Shown: positions 29,633 to 41,999, counted from the stretch's first letter. The stretch: 64,000 bases of DNA from Okapia johnstoni (GCA_024291935.2 CM044320.1:53076001-53140000); one strand, 5' to 3'. Made by a program: numbers and translations. Notes: generated by a model from the letters alone, not told the origin.

Positions 29633-31779
29633 CAGCATTTAGGTGCCTGACACCTAGTACACCCTTCAATTACTTGTTAGATGAATTAAGTAAATCAGTA
29701 TTTTAACAGAAGATTCCAAAGATAATATTGTGAAGAGGGAACTCTTAAAACATTTTTACTTTAAAAAGTAAAAAAATATTTCCCTGTGACAGGGACATCT
29801 CACCTTGAATTTACAACATTTCTAGATGCTTTAAAAGATTTAGAAAAATTAATTTTGAATCACTTTGGCTTTTAAATATAATTTCACATCAGTGGTTAGC
29901 ACAATTGGATGGCATACAATAGGCAGTCACTACACACTTGTTACTGACGATAAACACAATATTTTGCATCTGTTTTGGGCAAGAACAGAGGAGAGGAGAG
30001 GATCACAGTTTCTAGAAAATAATTTTTGCAAAGACTTGGTGAAAAGAACTCGGAGGGCTGGTCTTCACGTGACTGATACTGCTTAAATGTTTCTTGTTGA
30101 GCATCAGTCCTTGTATAAATAGAGGTAAACTTTATCCTGAGAATGGAATTTCAGAGACTTTTTTACTCCTTTCCTAGATCCAGGACTTCTGCTTTTCTGC
30201 AGTAATTTGAAAATCAGGAGAGTGAAAGTCGAGGTGGTTCTACCCAGGCAAGCGGCACAAGACTGGGCGTGCAGGATGTCTGCACAGCACTGTGTGTCCA
30301 TCTACCCAGAAAGCTCTTAATTTGCAGTTTCTGTGTTTCAGAGGAGATGATAACTTTGGGCAGCCAGCCATCATAGGTGTAAAGTGCCCAGCAGCAGGCT
30401 GAGAATATGCAAGCAACTTTTCTAACCTCAAGACTTACTGCTGCTCAGGGAGGTTTTGTTCTGTGGAATGCTATTTCTCTCTTTACAGTCAACCCCACAT
30501 CTCTTCTTATTAGACACCTTAGACTTTCATGAATTTATTTAGAAAATCACATTCTCAGAGTCATCAGAAGTTGCTCTTTCTAGGATGGATTTTACTCTCC
30601 CTCCCTCCCCCACGGGGAATTTTCCCTGAGACAGGTTTGCAAAAAAAAAAAACACTCTTAGCGTCTTCTTTTCAACACAGGGACGACTGTTCACAAGGCA
30701 CAATTGTTTGTTTTCAACTTGGAATTCATCTCCATTGAGCCAGGAACAAAATCAAGGCGACAGAGGCTTTAAAATTCCGACAGGAAGTTCTGCCCTTTTG
30801 ACCTGGGAAACCAAAAGGAAGGTGAGGAGGAAGACGATAAAGAAGAATCCTGGGGGCGTCTGATATCTGTGCCTCATATATACCTTCCATGTTTTGCCAA
30901 CAAAAATTCTTAAGGAAGAGGAGGTCTTTTTAAAGACTGCTGATGAACACCCTGTGATGCAGAAGACACCCCCCACCCCAGGTCTGATCCAGGCAGGCTT
31001 CTAGTCATAAAATCCTTTTTTGCACAGATACAACTAAGGCAAGTAGTTGGAAGAGAGAGCGGGGTCGGGGGGTGGGGGTGGGGGTGGGAAGCAACTTTGA
31101 AAAGAGTTGTGTCCTGCACCTTCCAACGGAGATGTCCTTTCCACACTCACATCCTCTACTTCCTACCTATTTTTTCCCCCTTCCACCCACATGTTCACAT
31201 CTTTCCCCTTCCTTCCTGTGTGGTTGCTCCTGCCCCTGGTCTATTTCTGGCTAGCTCCTGCAATTCTTGTTGCTTCCTTCCTCCTTCCTCTGCTCTCCCT
31301 CAGCCATCGCTCCCAAATCATTTCTCTTTTTAAACCCACATTTGTCCCACTTCTTTTATTTCTACCATTTATTCTTAGGATTTTCTACCAAAGCACCTCC
31401 TCCCCATGGGTAGTATCAATGGCTACTTTACAAAACTGTGATTTAGCCAACCCTGGGGGTTATACTTCTAGGTAAATGTTTCTAACTAAGCTAAAACTAA
31501 ATTCATCACAACCACCCCGAATTCCTCTCACTCCCACTTACAACTTCTCTGGCCCTCTTTTTCCTTATCTGCCTGAATCCGCCCAGACTAGATCCCTCCC
31601 TCTCTTCTTCCCCCCAAGGCCTATTGATATCACTGTAAGGTCTTGCAAATGTTTTCTCTTTCTCTCTGTTCCCACTGCCTTAGTTCAAGACTTCACCTGA
31701 ACTGTTTTCATCCTTCCTAATCCTGTGCTAGTACCTTCCTCCCCTTTCTCATCAGACATGATTCTCTAAAACCCAGGTC
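29633..31779. other. Unique DNA, pyrimidine-rich toward the end; no gene seen
   Basis: No clear transposon. From about 31100 to 31760 the plus strand is strongly C/T-rich and gives overlapping open frames (up to 122 codons, 31107-31475) of Ser/Pro/Leu/Phe-rich, low-complexity composition. These look like composition artefacts. Confidence 0.45.
31061..31088 (+). other. Strong G-quadruplex motif
   Basis: G-runs of 4, 6, 5, 5 and 3 bases with loops of 2, 1, 1 and 1 bases. Very short loops predict a stable parallel G4 (known rule). No gene start is identified beside it. Confidence 0.75.
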
Positions 31780-31920
31780 TGATTTCACCATTTCCCTTAC
31801 TTAAAAGTGTTCTGAGTCTCCCTGTTCCTAAGGGCAAGTCAGCCCTCCATCATCGGGCTCCAACCTACTCTTCAAGCCGCATCTCCCACCACAGGTCCTC
31901 CATCACCATGCATTGAATAC
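31780..31920 (+). mobile_element. Possible L2 LINE fragment
   Basis: 'ctgttcctaagggcaagtcagccctccatcatcgggctccaacctactc...ccgcatctcccacc' parallels the L2 block 'gcattcaaggccctccacaatctggccccaacctacc'. Diverged. Confidence 0.45.
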
Positions 31921-32507
31921 AAAATTCTTTGTGTTAAGATGTTTTGTTCCATGATCGAAGCAGCCGTGGTTCATACTCAGGGCTCCAGACTGAAAGTACA
32001 CTGACTCCTGATCCAGGTAAATGCTGAGGCATGGTTGCCCTGAATGATCAGTCTGGGTCCTAACCTAGGTTTCCTCATGAATACCGTGAGGTCAAGATGG
32101 CTTCAAAACTATCCTCAGTATTAAAGATGATGGGTAAGATCCACAGACTCTTCCAGCCAGACTTCATGGGCTGTGGTACTTTACTGAGTTATCCAGGTAC
32201 TAATCCTCAGTGCTGTCCACTTGAAGCCATCACCTCATTCAGGGATAAGATCAGACCCTGGGAGAACTGACTCATACTCCCCAGACAAGTCAGATTTGTC
32301 CCAGAAAGCTTCTTTATGAATATGCAGTAGCAAGAAGACCTCCATCTGCTCTCCAGAACACCTTTTCCCTACATTAATGGTATACGTATACTACCTAGAT
32401 ATTTTTTCTTAGTAAATTAAGTTAGTTATCAAAGGATGATTTGGGTATATGGATTCAGAGAAAGAAGGGCTTGTGATCCATAGGCTGACATTTCCTGTCT
32501 ATGATAG
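31921..32507. other. Unique DNA, nothing recognised
   Basis: No repeat or coding sequence identified. Confidence 0.5.
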
Positions 32508-32712
32508 TGCTAAGTCACTTGAGTCGTGTTCAACTCTTTGCAACCCCTTGGACTGTAGCCAGCCAGGCTCCTCTGTCCACGGGATTCTCCAGGCAAGAAT
32601 ACTAGACTAGGTTGCCATGCCTTCCTCCAAGGGATCTTCTCGACCCAGGGATAGAACTTGCATCTCTTATGTCTCCTGCATTGGCAGGCAGGTTCTTTAC
32701 CAGTAGCACCAC
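32508..32712 (-). mobile_element. Bov-tA SINE
   Basis: Reverse complement: 'tgctaagtcacttgagtcgtg' to 'ctcctgcattggcaggcaggttctttacc'. TSD ctatgatag / ctgtgatag at 32499-32507 and 32713-32721 (8 of 9). Confidence 0.93.
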
Positions 32713-32844
32713 CTGTGATAGGGTCTCATGAATGCCCCTTGTTCCATGTGTCTGTTAGAAATGTTCGACAGCAAACAATTGAAACTGACCCTGGTTACAC
32801 AGAGCAAGAAAGAGGGGCTATTTGGAGGATCATGGGCGGCTCAT

Positions 32845-33086
32845 GGAGGTTTTCCCTGACCATCCTATCTGAAGCGGCCTCTTCTGTTGATCTCTGATAC
32901 ACCAACACCCTTTCTCTTGCACAGGACTTGTCTAGTGGGCAATGATCTTCTTTACTGTTCTGTCATCAGTCTTCCCTATGAGACTGCTCATTCCATGACA
33001 GCAGGGACACTGTCATTCTTGTTTGCACTCCAGACCCTAAGACAGTGCCCAGCACACACAGTATGCTCACCAATATTTGTGGCATC
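32845..33086 (+). mobile_element. L2 LINE 3' part
   Basis: 'ggttttccctgaccatcctatctgaagc', 'ctgctcattccatgacagcagggacactgtc', 'agacagtgcccagcacacacagtatgc' follow the L2 3' region through its end. A CHR SINE follows directly. Confidence 0.72.
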
Positions 33087-33102
33087 AATCAGTTGAGTAG
33101 AG

Positions 33103-33351
33103 GGCTTCCCTGGTGGTCCAGTGGTTAAGAATCTGCCTTGCAACGCAGGCCACACAGGCTCAATCTCTGACCCGGGAAGATCCCATTTGCCACAGGGCAA
33201 CTAAGCCCATGTGCCACAAATACTAAGTCCGAGCACCTTGAGCCCATGCTCCGCAACAAGAGAAGCCATCACAACAAGAAGCCCATGCATTGCAACTAGA
33301 GAAAGCCCACACATAGCAGCAAAGATCCAGTGTAGCAACCCCCTCCAAAAA
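33103..33351 (+). mobile_element. CHR-type SINE
   Basis: 'ggcttccctggtggtccagtggttaagaatctgcc...caactaagcccatgtgccac...gcattgcaactagagaaagccc'. Imperfect TSD of about 15 bp (aatcagttgagtagag / aatcaacgagtagaaa). Confidence 0.92.
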
Positions 33352-33367
33352 AATCAACGAGTAGAAA

Positions 33368-33683
33368 GGAGGAGCTGAAAAATTAAGCCCTGGGAATGGA
33401 TGACAGGAGACAGGGATGACCAGGAGCAGGAACTTCTGAACCCTCTTTGTAGGCCTTGCCATGGGATGACTTAATTCCAACTATATTTGTCCCTCTGTGT
33501 TTCTGCTCCAGGTTCACATGCCTAGGATGGAGGATTCAACCAGTTAAATGAAGATCACAGGCCCACTGGAGGGGCTGTGATGTTAGAGTCTTGGGGTTTT
33601 GATCCCCCAAGACATGGATAGCCGGTAGACATCCAACGCAGAGTGATCACTCTTCTTAGAGACTTGTCAGTTGGATATAGCAA
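33368..33683. other. Unique DNA, nothing recognised
   Basis: No repeat or gene identified. Confidence 0.5.
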
Positions 33684-33694
33684 TTCTTTTTCCT

Positions 33695-33971
33695 GCTGCT
33701 GCTGCTAAGTCGCTTCAGTCATGCCCGACTCTGTGCGACCCCATAGACGGCAGCCCACTCACTAGGCTCCGCCGTCCCTGGGATTCTCCAGGTAAGAACA
33801 CTGGAGTGGGTTGCCATTTCCTTCTCCAATGTACGAAAGTGAAAAGTGAAAGTGAAGTCGCTCAGTTGTGTCTGACTCGTAGCAACCCCATGGACTGCAG
33901 CCTACCAGGCTCCTCCGTCCATGGGATTTTCCAGGCAAGAGTACTGGAGTGGGGTGCCATAGCCTTCTCCG
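33695..33971 (-). mobile_element. Bov-A2 SINE (two BovA units)
   Basis: Starts with (GCT)n 'gctgctgctgctaagtcgcttcag', then a first BovA unit, the linker 'gtgaaaagtgaaagtgaagtcgctc' and a second unit ending 'gccatagccttctcc'. Perfect 11-bp TSD ttctttttcct at 33684-33694 and 33972-33982. Confidence 0.96.
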
Positions 33972-33982
33972 TTCTTTTTCCT

Positions 33983-35429
33983 AGAGATACCTATATAGAA
34001 GCTTGTTTGCCTGCTGTCACTTTGCTTATCTCCATGGGTTCCAGCCAAGCGGGTCTCATCCACTCAAAATTCTCACCTGCTTAATACAGGTAGACACACT
34101 CACTCTGCAGACCAGATCTATATACTCTCTGCCTGGCATAACCCAGCACATCTTTTTGTACATTTGTTTCTTATTTTCTAGCTCATGAATAAAACATACA
34201 GCTACTTTACATTTGAGAAATGTGTGTGCTTTCACTTAACCCAAATTCTTTATTTTCTGTAAGCCCACATTTGGATTACTTTGTTGTGGCTAATACTGTT
34301 GTTTACCCAACAGCCACTCAGGGCTGCAATTCACTCAGCCCGAGGGATGAATCACAACTGAAGTCTCTTACTTCCTTGCCTGTGATCGGACTGAAGATGA
34401 CATATAACCCAAATCTGAGCTATGAAAAATAATGCAAAGGTTACTGGAAAATTCAGGAAAGATTTTCCTCCCTGATGAGTCACATGAAGAAAAAGGTTTG
34501 TTGCACTTTCTCTTTCTTCCTTCCTTCCTTCTTGATGGGAATGCTATCATAAAGGGATATGATACTTGGAGCAAAGGCAGCCATCTTACAAATATGAGGT
34601 GATAAATGTAAGGGCATCATGCAGAAGATGGTTGAGTAGGACAATGTAAAGGCCTGGTTCCTTGATTGATTTCATTCTTGAAACACAGAAATCAACCTTG
34701 GATTTCTTAAGTAAGTAATAGATATACACATGGCTTTAACTGTTGTTGGGCTCTTTTTGCAAATTGCAGTCAAAAGCATTCCTACCTGATAGACCAATGA
34801 CAAACAACTTCTTCTTGATCTTAACTTTTACTCTTTGGATTTGCCATGTTAGAGATGCTTCTATTTCTTAGTAAATAATAGAGGTTCTACTGAGCATTGA
34901 TGTGAAAGTATGTCTAAGGAAAAGCCTAAAAATGCACTGTGTTCTGTTATAAACCCTCTTCACTATATACGTCTACTTCTTATAATATGAACAATATGAG
35001 TATTTACTTAAAAATACTGTGGCTATTCATATAGATAGCTCATATACAAATATACGCTATCTAATTTTTGTTCAATTTCACATTACAAATTAATAGAAGC
35101 AATCTGATATGATTTTAGGATTTCTATATAGAAGGGACTTAAAAGTGACAATTAAATGGGAAGTAGGGATGAGGTCTTGAAACTGCATTTGCACTTTTAA
35201 GGTTGAGAAGCAGGCAACTGTCTATATCATAGACTAGGAGGGGCCAAGGCAGCCCCAGGCACCTCCATACCTTGTCATTACTATACCTTCTGTCCTTAAA
35301 ACCAGTCACCTAAGGATTTCAACTTTCCTCCTAGAAGTCGAGGTGAAGTTTTGATAGTTTTACAGCATGGGCCTCCAAGACAGAAAACTTGAAGAAATAA
35401 CATGACTTTATGTCTGCATTGTCATCAAA
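33983..35429. other. Unique DNA, AT-rich, no gene seen
   Basis: No recognisable repeat. Open frames are under 72 codons. Confidence 0.5.
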
Positions 35430-35496
35430 GCTGTCTTAATCACCTTGTGACACTGGATGGATGATCACTAGCATTTCACATAAAAAGAGATTCAGG
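35430..35496 (-). mobile_element. MIR SINE, left part of split copy (weak)
   Basis: 'gcatttcacataaaaagagattcagg' corresponds to the MIR block 'cattttacagatgagg' and runs up to the CHR insertion. Confidence 0.5.
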
Positions 35497-35744
35497 GGAC
35501 TTCCCTTGGTGGTCCAGTGGTTAAGAGTTCGCCTCACAATGCAGGGGACGTGGGTTCAATCCCTGGTCGGGGAACTGAGATCCTGTATGCCATGGAGAAA
35601 CCAAGCCCACACGCCACAACTACTGCAGGTCGAGCACTCTGGAGCCTGCATGCCACAACTAGAGAGTCTGTGCCACAGTGAAAGATTCTACATGCTGCAA
35701 GTCAGGCCCAATGCGCACAAATAATAAATAAATATTAAAGAGAG
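35497..35744 (+). mobile_element. CHR-type SINE
   Basis: 'ggacttcccttggtggtccagtggttaagag...gggttcaatccctggtcggggaactgagatcc...cacgccacaactactgcagg', A-rich tail. TSD agagattcagg / agaggttcagg at 35486-35496 and 35745-35755 (10 of 11). Confidence 0.95.
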
Positions 35745-35845
35745 AGAGGTTCAGGCTCTGGGGGCTTAAGTGACTGCTCAAAACACACAGTTAACTAACA
35801 GAACCAGTTCTACAACCTTGATCTTCTGATCATCACTCTTCCCAT
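35745..35845 (-). mobile_element. MIR SINE, right part
   Basis: 'ctctgggggcttaagtgactgctcaaaacacacagttaactaacagaaccagttc' is the reverse-complement MIR core interrupted by the CHR SINE. Confidence 0.65.
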
Positions 35846-36777
35846 TGCACCAAGTAGTTCTCTTTTTAGGGAAGGGGTCTTTGGGATCTAGAACAGTGTG
35901 GCTAAAAAGGAATGCTCTTGGTCCATTAAAAGGAGGCTTTTTAAGAGCATACCTTTTCCTACCAGAGAAGAGGAACAGAAAACGAGAGGGTCTGGGGAGA
36001 GAAACGGGTCATCCAATCACTCAGCGAATCTGGAAGGTGGCTACCCACTAAACACCCAGCTCCATACTGTCACTAAGCATTTCTCCAGAGTACTAACTGC
36101 CATCTGTACTGATTTGGCTGAAATGATATTGACCAGTCTCAACTAGAACAAGCATGCCAGGAGGAACTTTAGATCTTTGAGCAGAAAAGAGAAGGAGAGG
36201 ACATGACGCACAAGACTCCCTGTACAAGTGGTTTGGAGGAGCGTTTTCAATTCTCTACAGGAGTGTGATCTGAGAGCAGGGGACTGTGTCCTCAGTAAAC
36301 AGAGAGTGTCTTCGGGAACAGGCTGGAGGGCCAAGGGAGCAGAGGGTTTAAGTCAAAGACAGCCTGGGTTTTCCAAGCCCGAAAGGAAATCAAGCCCCTG
36401 TAGAGACATGGTAAGTTAGAAGAGAGCCAGGATGGAGTCAAGGGAAAAGAAAGCAAGAGGAAAACTCATGTTGACAGACGGACCGACTGAAAAGAGTCAT
36501 ACATAAATGTGAAGAGAAGGAGCTTCTGGCTTCTCAGCTCAGGACCAGGGTAATGATGTCATCAGCACAAGTGAGACACAGTGGCCTGGCAAACATGCCA
36601 AGAATGTGGGCCGGAGGGGCCTGGGTTATTCCAGGTTGCCATGATTTTTAGCCAAAAGTAACAGAGCCAGGCAGGGGAAGCAGGAGGCCTTATGCCTCAA
36701 GGATGTCCGTGTATACTCTGAGGTCCAGGACAAAGGAGTCTTGTTCACTCCCTTACTATACAGTGAGTAGGGCTAGC
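35846..36777. other. Unique DNA, no gene recognised
   Basis: Short overlapping open frames (63-82 codons) without recognisable domains. No clear repeat. Confidence 0.45.
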
Positions 36778-37015
36778 AGTAGAGTGTAGCCCTTAAAGGC
36801 ATAAACTATGGAATCAGACAGACTGGAGTTCAAATCCTGGCTCTGTCATTTGCTATCTGTGTGGCTTTGGCAGAGTTACTTAACTTCTCTGTGCTTCACA
36901 GTCTTCATCTGTGGGCCAGTCAGAGCACCTTATTGATAAGGTAGTATGAGCATTAAATATAATGTATGTTCTGAAAGGGGCTTAGTATAGTGCTTGACAC
37001 ATAGTAAGAACTCAA
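36778..37015 (+). mobile_element. MIR SINE
   Basis: 'ggcataaactatggaatcagacagactggagttcaaatcctggctctgtc...cagagttacttaacttctctgtgc...gtgcttgacacatagtaagaactc' is a near full-length MIR. Confidence 0.9.
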
Positions 37016-37016
37016 T

Positions 37017-37124
37017 TTTTTTTTAACTGTACCGAGTGGCATGCAGTTCCCTGACCAGGGATTGAACCCTGACCCTCCACAATGAAGCGTGGAGTCCTAA
37101 CCACTGGGTCACCAGGGAAGCCCC
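37017..37124 (-). mobile_element. CHR-type SINE, short copy
   Basis: Reverse complement: poly-T, 'gcagttccctgaccagggattgaacc', 'tcctaaccactgggtcaccagggaagcccc'. Imperfect TSD agtaagaactcaat / agaaagaatggaat (37003-37016, 37125-37138). It landed at the 3' end of a MIR. Confidence 0.9.
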
Positions 37125-37182
37125 AGAAAGAATGGAATCTTAACCCATTATTTTTCATAATAAAATATATATTGAGGAAAAC

Positions 37183-37358
37183 CCTTGTGGCTCAGCTGGT
37201 AAAGAATCCGCCTGTGATGCAGGAAACCTGGGTTGGGAAGATCCCCTGGAGAAGGGAAAGGTTATCCACACCAGTATTCTGGCCTGAAGAATTCCATGGG
37301 CTGTATGGCCCATGGGGTCGCAAAGAGTCGGACACCACTGAACAACTTTCACTTTCAC
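37183..37358 (+). mobile_element. Bov-tA SINE
   Basis: 'ccttgtggctcagctggtaaagaatccgcctg...ggttgggaagatcccctgg', body to 'cggacaccactgaacaac'. Perfect 10-bp TSD tgaggaaaac at 37173-37182 and 37359-37368. Confidence 0.95.
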
Positions 37359-37368
37359 TGAGGAAAAC

Positions 37369-37699
37369 AGTGAAGGGATAAAAGCAGGAGAGTGGTAAAC
37401 ACAGATTCTATACATGTAATAAAAATGCATTCAATAAACATATGGGAAAGAAGTGAAGACTAAGAATAGGCTCTGGACCATCAGTGACAGAGATGAAAGA
37501 AGATGGCAATCCAATCACCAAGAAAACTTTTGGTTTGTTTTAGGTTAGGAACAGGCAAAAAGTTTTAAACCCCCAAAATTATCACCTGGAAAAAAAATAC
37601 TGCACAACACAGATTTTCAAATAAGTGCTCACATGTGGAGATAATTTCTTCTTTATAAAAATAGCAATTGTAACATTTTTAATATTAATACCACTGTAC
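37369..37699. other. Unique AT-rich DNA
   Basis: No repeat or gene recognised. Confidence 0.5.
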
Positions 37700-37838
37700 T
37701 GCTTCCAACTGTATGAGCAAGGGCAAGTTATTAGATTTCCTCACCTTCTTTTCCTCCTCAATAATAAAATGGGGGATAATAACAGTACTGCCTTCAGAAG
37801 GCAGTAGTGAAGGTCAAACCCATTAATACGTGCAAAGT
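37700..37838 (+). mobile_element. MIR SINE core and tail
   Basis: 'gagcaagggcaagttattagatttcctcacc...caataataaaatgggggataataacagtactgcc...cattaatacgtgcaaag'. Confidence 0.78.
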
Positions 37839-37856
37839 TTTTAAAAAGCAGTAACA

Positions 37857-37990
37857 GGGACTTCCCTGGTGGTCCAGTAGTCAAGACTTGGCATTTCCAC
37901 TGCAGGGGGTGTGGGTTTGATCCCTGGTTGGGGAACTAACACCTGTCATGCCAGGCAGTGCGGCTAAAAAAATGATAAAATTAAGAGATA
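37857..37990 (+). mobile_element. CHR-type SINE, short copy
   Basis: 'ggacttccctggtggtccagtagtcaagac...gggtttgatccctggttggggaac', ends A-rich. Imperfect TSD (ttttaaaaagcagtaac / ttttaagaaaaagcaac) flanks it. Confidence 0.9.
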
Positions 37991-38059
37991 CTTTTAAGAA
38001 AAAGCAACGCCAGACCCATTTTCCCTATACCACAAAAGCAATCTCTGTGGATTGTACAA

Positions 38060-38275
38060 ACATACCATTCACCTACCACCCTACTCTCTAATAAAAGCCA
38101 CATTTAATATTTCATTTATATTCTTCCAACCTTTTTCCATGCACATATCATCTAAATATTCATGTGTTTCTTACAAAATGGATCATTCTGCAATGTTCTC
38201 TTAGGATTTGCTTTTCCACCTAGCCACATATGGCAAAGATCTTTCCATGTCAGCCTCCACCAACCTTGGGGACCA
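38060..38275 (-). mobile_element. Old L1 LINE fragment
   Basis: 'cttccaacctttttccatgcacatatcatc', 'ttacaaaatggatcattctgc', 'gcttttccacctagccacatatggcaaagatctttccatgtcagc' follows an old L1 ORF2 end in antisense. Confidence 0.6.
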
Positions 38276-38474
38276 TGGCCATCCTCCTTGGCGATTTATC
38301 CTGGGTCTCAGCAGAGTCAGTCCTGGTTTCAGCTGTTTCTTTTCATTTCCTGCTTCTTCTCACCCTCCCAGCTGTTCCTGGTCCCTCTGCTGGCTCACCT
38401 GCTGCTGCCTTCCTGGTTCTCCATCCTCCAGGTGCCCATCCTCTACCCCATACAATGTAATACAGCTAAGCTAC

Positions 38475-38772
38475 TCCAAAGGAAATTAACCCTGAATGTT
38501 CATTGGAAGGACTGATGCTGAGGCTGAAGCTCCAATACTCTGACCACCTGATGAGAAGAGCCGACTCACTAGAAAAGACCCTGATCCTGGGAAAGACTGA
38601 GGGTAGGAGGAGAAGGGGACCACAGAGGATGAGATGGCTGGATGATGGCATCACTGACTCAGTGGACATGAGCTTGAGCAAACTCTGGGAGATTGTGACA
38701 GATAGGGAAGCTGGCATGCTGCAGTTCACGGGGTCACAAAGAGTCGGACACGACTGACAACAACAACCCGAA
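38475..38772 (+). mobile_element. BovB LINE 3' end
   Basis: Sense BovB terminus: 'ccctgaatgttcattggaagg', 'gaccctgatcctgggaaagactgagg', 'ctgcagttcacggggtcacaaagagtcggac'. The 84-codon frame (38503-38757) is BovB-derived. Confidence 0.93.
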
Positions 38773-41700
38773 AGGAGGGCTTGCACAGGGAAGTTTTACT
38801 TCTCATTGCTTACCTCTCAGTTTTCCAGCATGCCACCGATCAAGGTTGTGTGTGTTTAATTGACTTTTCCAATGGGTTAAAAGTAAGAAAAAGAGTGTTG
38901 AGAGAAAAAAGCTTAAAATTCATTGTCAACTCTGTCTCTTGAGTCTTAGCAGGGGGAAAAATTATACCCTTCATAGGAAATCCCTCTACTGGCACACCCC
39001 AGCACCAGGGCTGTCCCCAGTTTCCAGGATGGAAAACAAGCTTTCTCTTCACTTGTCTTTGGTGTGGCCACACCATTACTCAGGCACACTGGCGACTCTC
39101 AGGTGATATTCAATCATCAGATATGGTCTGGCTAACAAGTTGCTTAAAATTTTCTTTTGAGTGAGTTGTAATCATTTGAAAACCAAGAGATTTTATTTAC
39201 AAACCTAGATTTCTGGCTTCTCTTGAATGATGAAAAGCTTTGGCAGTGCTGAGCCCACATTCCTGTATGGCAACAATTTGGGAGCTGAGCACTCTTGCTC
39301 CACACAGATAGAACATGTGTCTGCCAGGTGGTCGTGGGCCGCACTGGTTTCTATCATACGACATTGGGTGGCATCACTGGTTTATTTACCTGCTTGGCTC
39401 CTGTAGGAATTTGAGTCAGAAAAAATATTATATGCCCTTAGCTCCTCGCTGTCATTGAGAACCTGCCTTAGAATCTTCCCCTCTCCCCAGATGGTTGCTG
39501 TCCTCTGGTGATTTCAGTGTCGAGGAGTCCTGTCCACACTCCACCTGAGGCCAAGGCCAGATGGGTGAAAGTCATCTTCTCTGGGGTGGTGCGTGAGAAG
39601 GAGGGTCCTTGGGGAGAGAGTACACTGAAGGGCTCCGAAGACCAGGAGGGAGAGATGGGGTCATTGTTGGGAACAGCCAAAGTCATTACTTGCATGTGAG
39701 ATGGAAAACATGCAAGGAATCAGAGGAGAGAGGCAAGGCAAAGGTGACACTGGTGAAACTGATGACTGAGGGTCAGTGCGGACAGGAAGGGGCAGGCACA
39801 GATCAGATCATGCAGAACTTACTCCAGGGACAGGGCTCATGAGGGCTTCCCTGTTTTATGGGATGCTGGGCAAGGTCCTGGGAGCAGCGTCCACACAGTC
39901 GTGTGGGTCAGCCCTCACCTCCACTGTTCTTGGGCAGCCACTTACGTTACCACATCTGGGGCCTTTTCATCACCCAGAAGTGTTCTCTGCCAGAAATCTT
40001 AAACTCTAATCTCAAGGCTTCAAGGCCTCCAACGTCTAGCCTTCCAGCTCTCTTGCTGAGGACGCCATCCAAGTCTATTGCTTCCTGCCCAGCCTGGATT
40101 CCACCAGTTATCAGTCTGAACATGTGTGTCCTGCTCCTTCACAACATTCTCTTCCAAAGCCCGTCCTCCAAACTGCCCAACCTTCACTAAACCAATAACA
40201 CCCCCTCCACCCTACGCTGGGTCACTGGGCTCTGCCAAGTCAACCAATGCCTCACCTCATGCCCATCTTCACAAAGCCTTTACTGCACTAAGTCTAAGAC
40301 CTTAAAATGTCCCTCAATCCCACCACCAACTTATCTACACCCATCTCATTTCTGTGCTTCCTACCTCAGAGAGTCCTTGCTCCTATTCTGGGGACTCATC
40401 TCATCCAGGACTCTGTTCCTTCAATAATCCTTCCAGTCTTCCATGTCTTTAACTTTTCCCTCTCTCCCGAGTCCTGCTCAGCCTCTGAACATATCCACAT
40501 TTCTCCCATCTTTGGAGAAAAGTGCCCGGGGACTTCAGTGGAAATGACTACAAAATGATAACATTCAGGGTTCTAAGGAAGGAAGGAGAGAAATCAGTGA
40601 GATAAAGAAAACAGGCCGCAGGAAGGTGCATTTCTTCAAGCTCAGAGTTTTGGCAAGAAAAGCTAATGGGAACGAAATCTGAGGGACAAAGGGTCTGAGG
40701 GAACAGGATGCCCTTTCCACATCATATACTAAATTCGTCATAATGCCCTTCTTGTGTATATTATGTAGCTCATAGGCAGCGTTTCATCCAATTTTCACTT
40801 CAGTCCAGTGAGATAGGCCTGGGTGAGACCAAGTGGGTGAGGCCTGGCTTTGGGGACTTCGGAAGGTGCCAGCACTGAGCTGCGGTGAGCAGGGGGGAGG
40901 GGATGAGATATGAGGCACAAGAAAAAAGAATGAATTCCCTAGAGGCTGCAGCCAACGGGGGAAAGCAGGGAGGCTCTGGTGGTGCCTGGCAGAAGAGATC
41001 ATGTGCATGGAAAGGATGCAGCCGAAACAGATTTCTTAGACCCTGTTGTGTCTGCGTGAAGAAAGAAATCCATCTTTTAGGTAGACCACGAGGGGACAAT
41101 GGAAGGCAGAAAATGATGCCATTATTAAAGGTTGATGTGATCACAAAGTTAAAAACCATTCTTTCCATCTATTAGATAAAAAGAGAGGACCCAGGGAATG
41201 GAACCAGCCCTCTCAGAAAAAAGGGGAGTGTGAACAGCCACCAAAGTACAGCTTTTGCAGAAAGAGCTCTTACGGCCATCTAACCAAACAGATGTTCCTC
41301 GAATGTGCTCTGGAGGTGAAGTCAGGAGGCCTAACCCTACTTCCGGGCCTTCCCCAGCCATCCAGAACCCCCCTGCACCTCTGTTTTCTTCATCTTGGTA
41401 ATCCCACTGCCCAGGCTCCCTCACAGATGGGGCAGGAATCAAATGTGACAGCACATGGGAAAGCGCTTTGGGAATTACAAAGTCTTAGGCAAATGGAACC
41501 CAACGCCCCTGACAGTGGGGAAATCTGATAAAGGAGACCGAAACAGCCCCTGTACAACTGAACAGGCCGAAAGGGTCTGGATGTGTGGATGGTGAGAACA
41601 GACGATACCAAGGGGAAGTGAAACTCGGAGGGCAGGGTGTGTGTAGGGGTTGGGGGAGAAGGAACAGCTTTTTAAAGATGCACAAGGAAACTGCCATCTC

Positions 41701-41999
41701 AACTAATGAAGTAAACCCAGATTCGTCAAGGTCCGCGCCAGCAGGGGAATCTCCACTGGGGTTTCCTTCTTGACCACCTCAGTGAAACAGCGTGGGTTAT
41801 ATTTAAAGAAGACTGCAGCATTCTTACAGGATGAGATCTGCATCATGTTCAAAGGGAAAGGATGACCCCAGTAATTACAAATCACCAACCATCAAGAGAA
41901 GAGGCTGTATTAGATGATGGAAAAATAGAGCCATTATATTCTGCCTGATCTGGGTTCAAATACACCCCTTGGTAGGTGAGTGGTACTTCATTCTTAATT
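38773..41999. other. Unique DNA, no gene recognised
   Basis: 3.2 kb with no young repeat. Short old-repeat-like phrases near 39780-39830 ('agatcagatcatgcagaacttac') and a C/T-rich stretch at 40000-40500 may be decayed L2. Open frames of 101-122 codons (40800-41454, minus; 39858-40190, plus) overlap each other on both strands and match no known family. CpG is modestly raised around 41730-41745. Confidence 0.4.

Noticed and set aside
31097..31700. Cluster of overlapping 60-122 codon plus-strand frames
   Set aside because: The plus strand is pyrimidine-rich here, so stop codons are rare in all frames. The predicted peptides are Pro/Ser/Phe/Leu repeats without domains.
39841..39860. Possible start of another Bov or CHR SINE (gagggcttccctg)
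   Set aside because: The similarity stops after a dozen bases. No head, body or tail follows.
41738..41752. CTCF-like motif (gccagcagggg)
   Set aside because: Only part of the core matches. The downstream GGCGC part is missing, so I cannot support a site.
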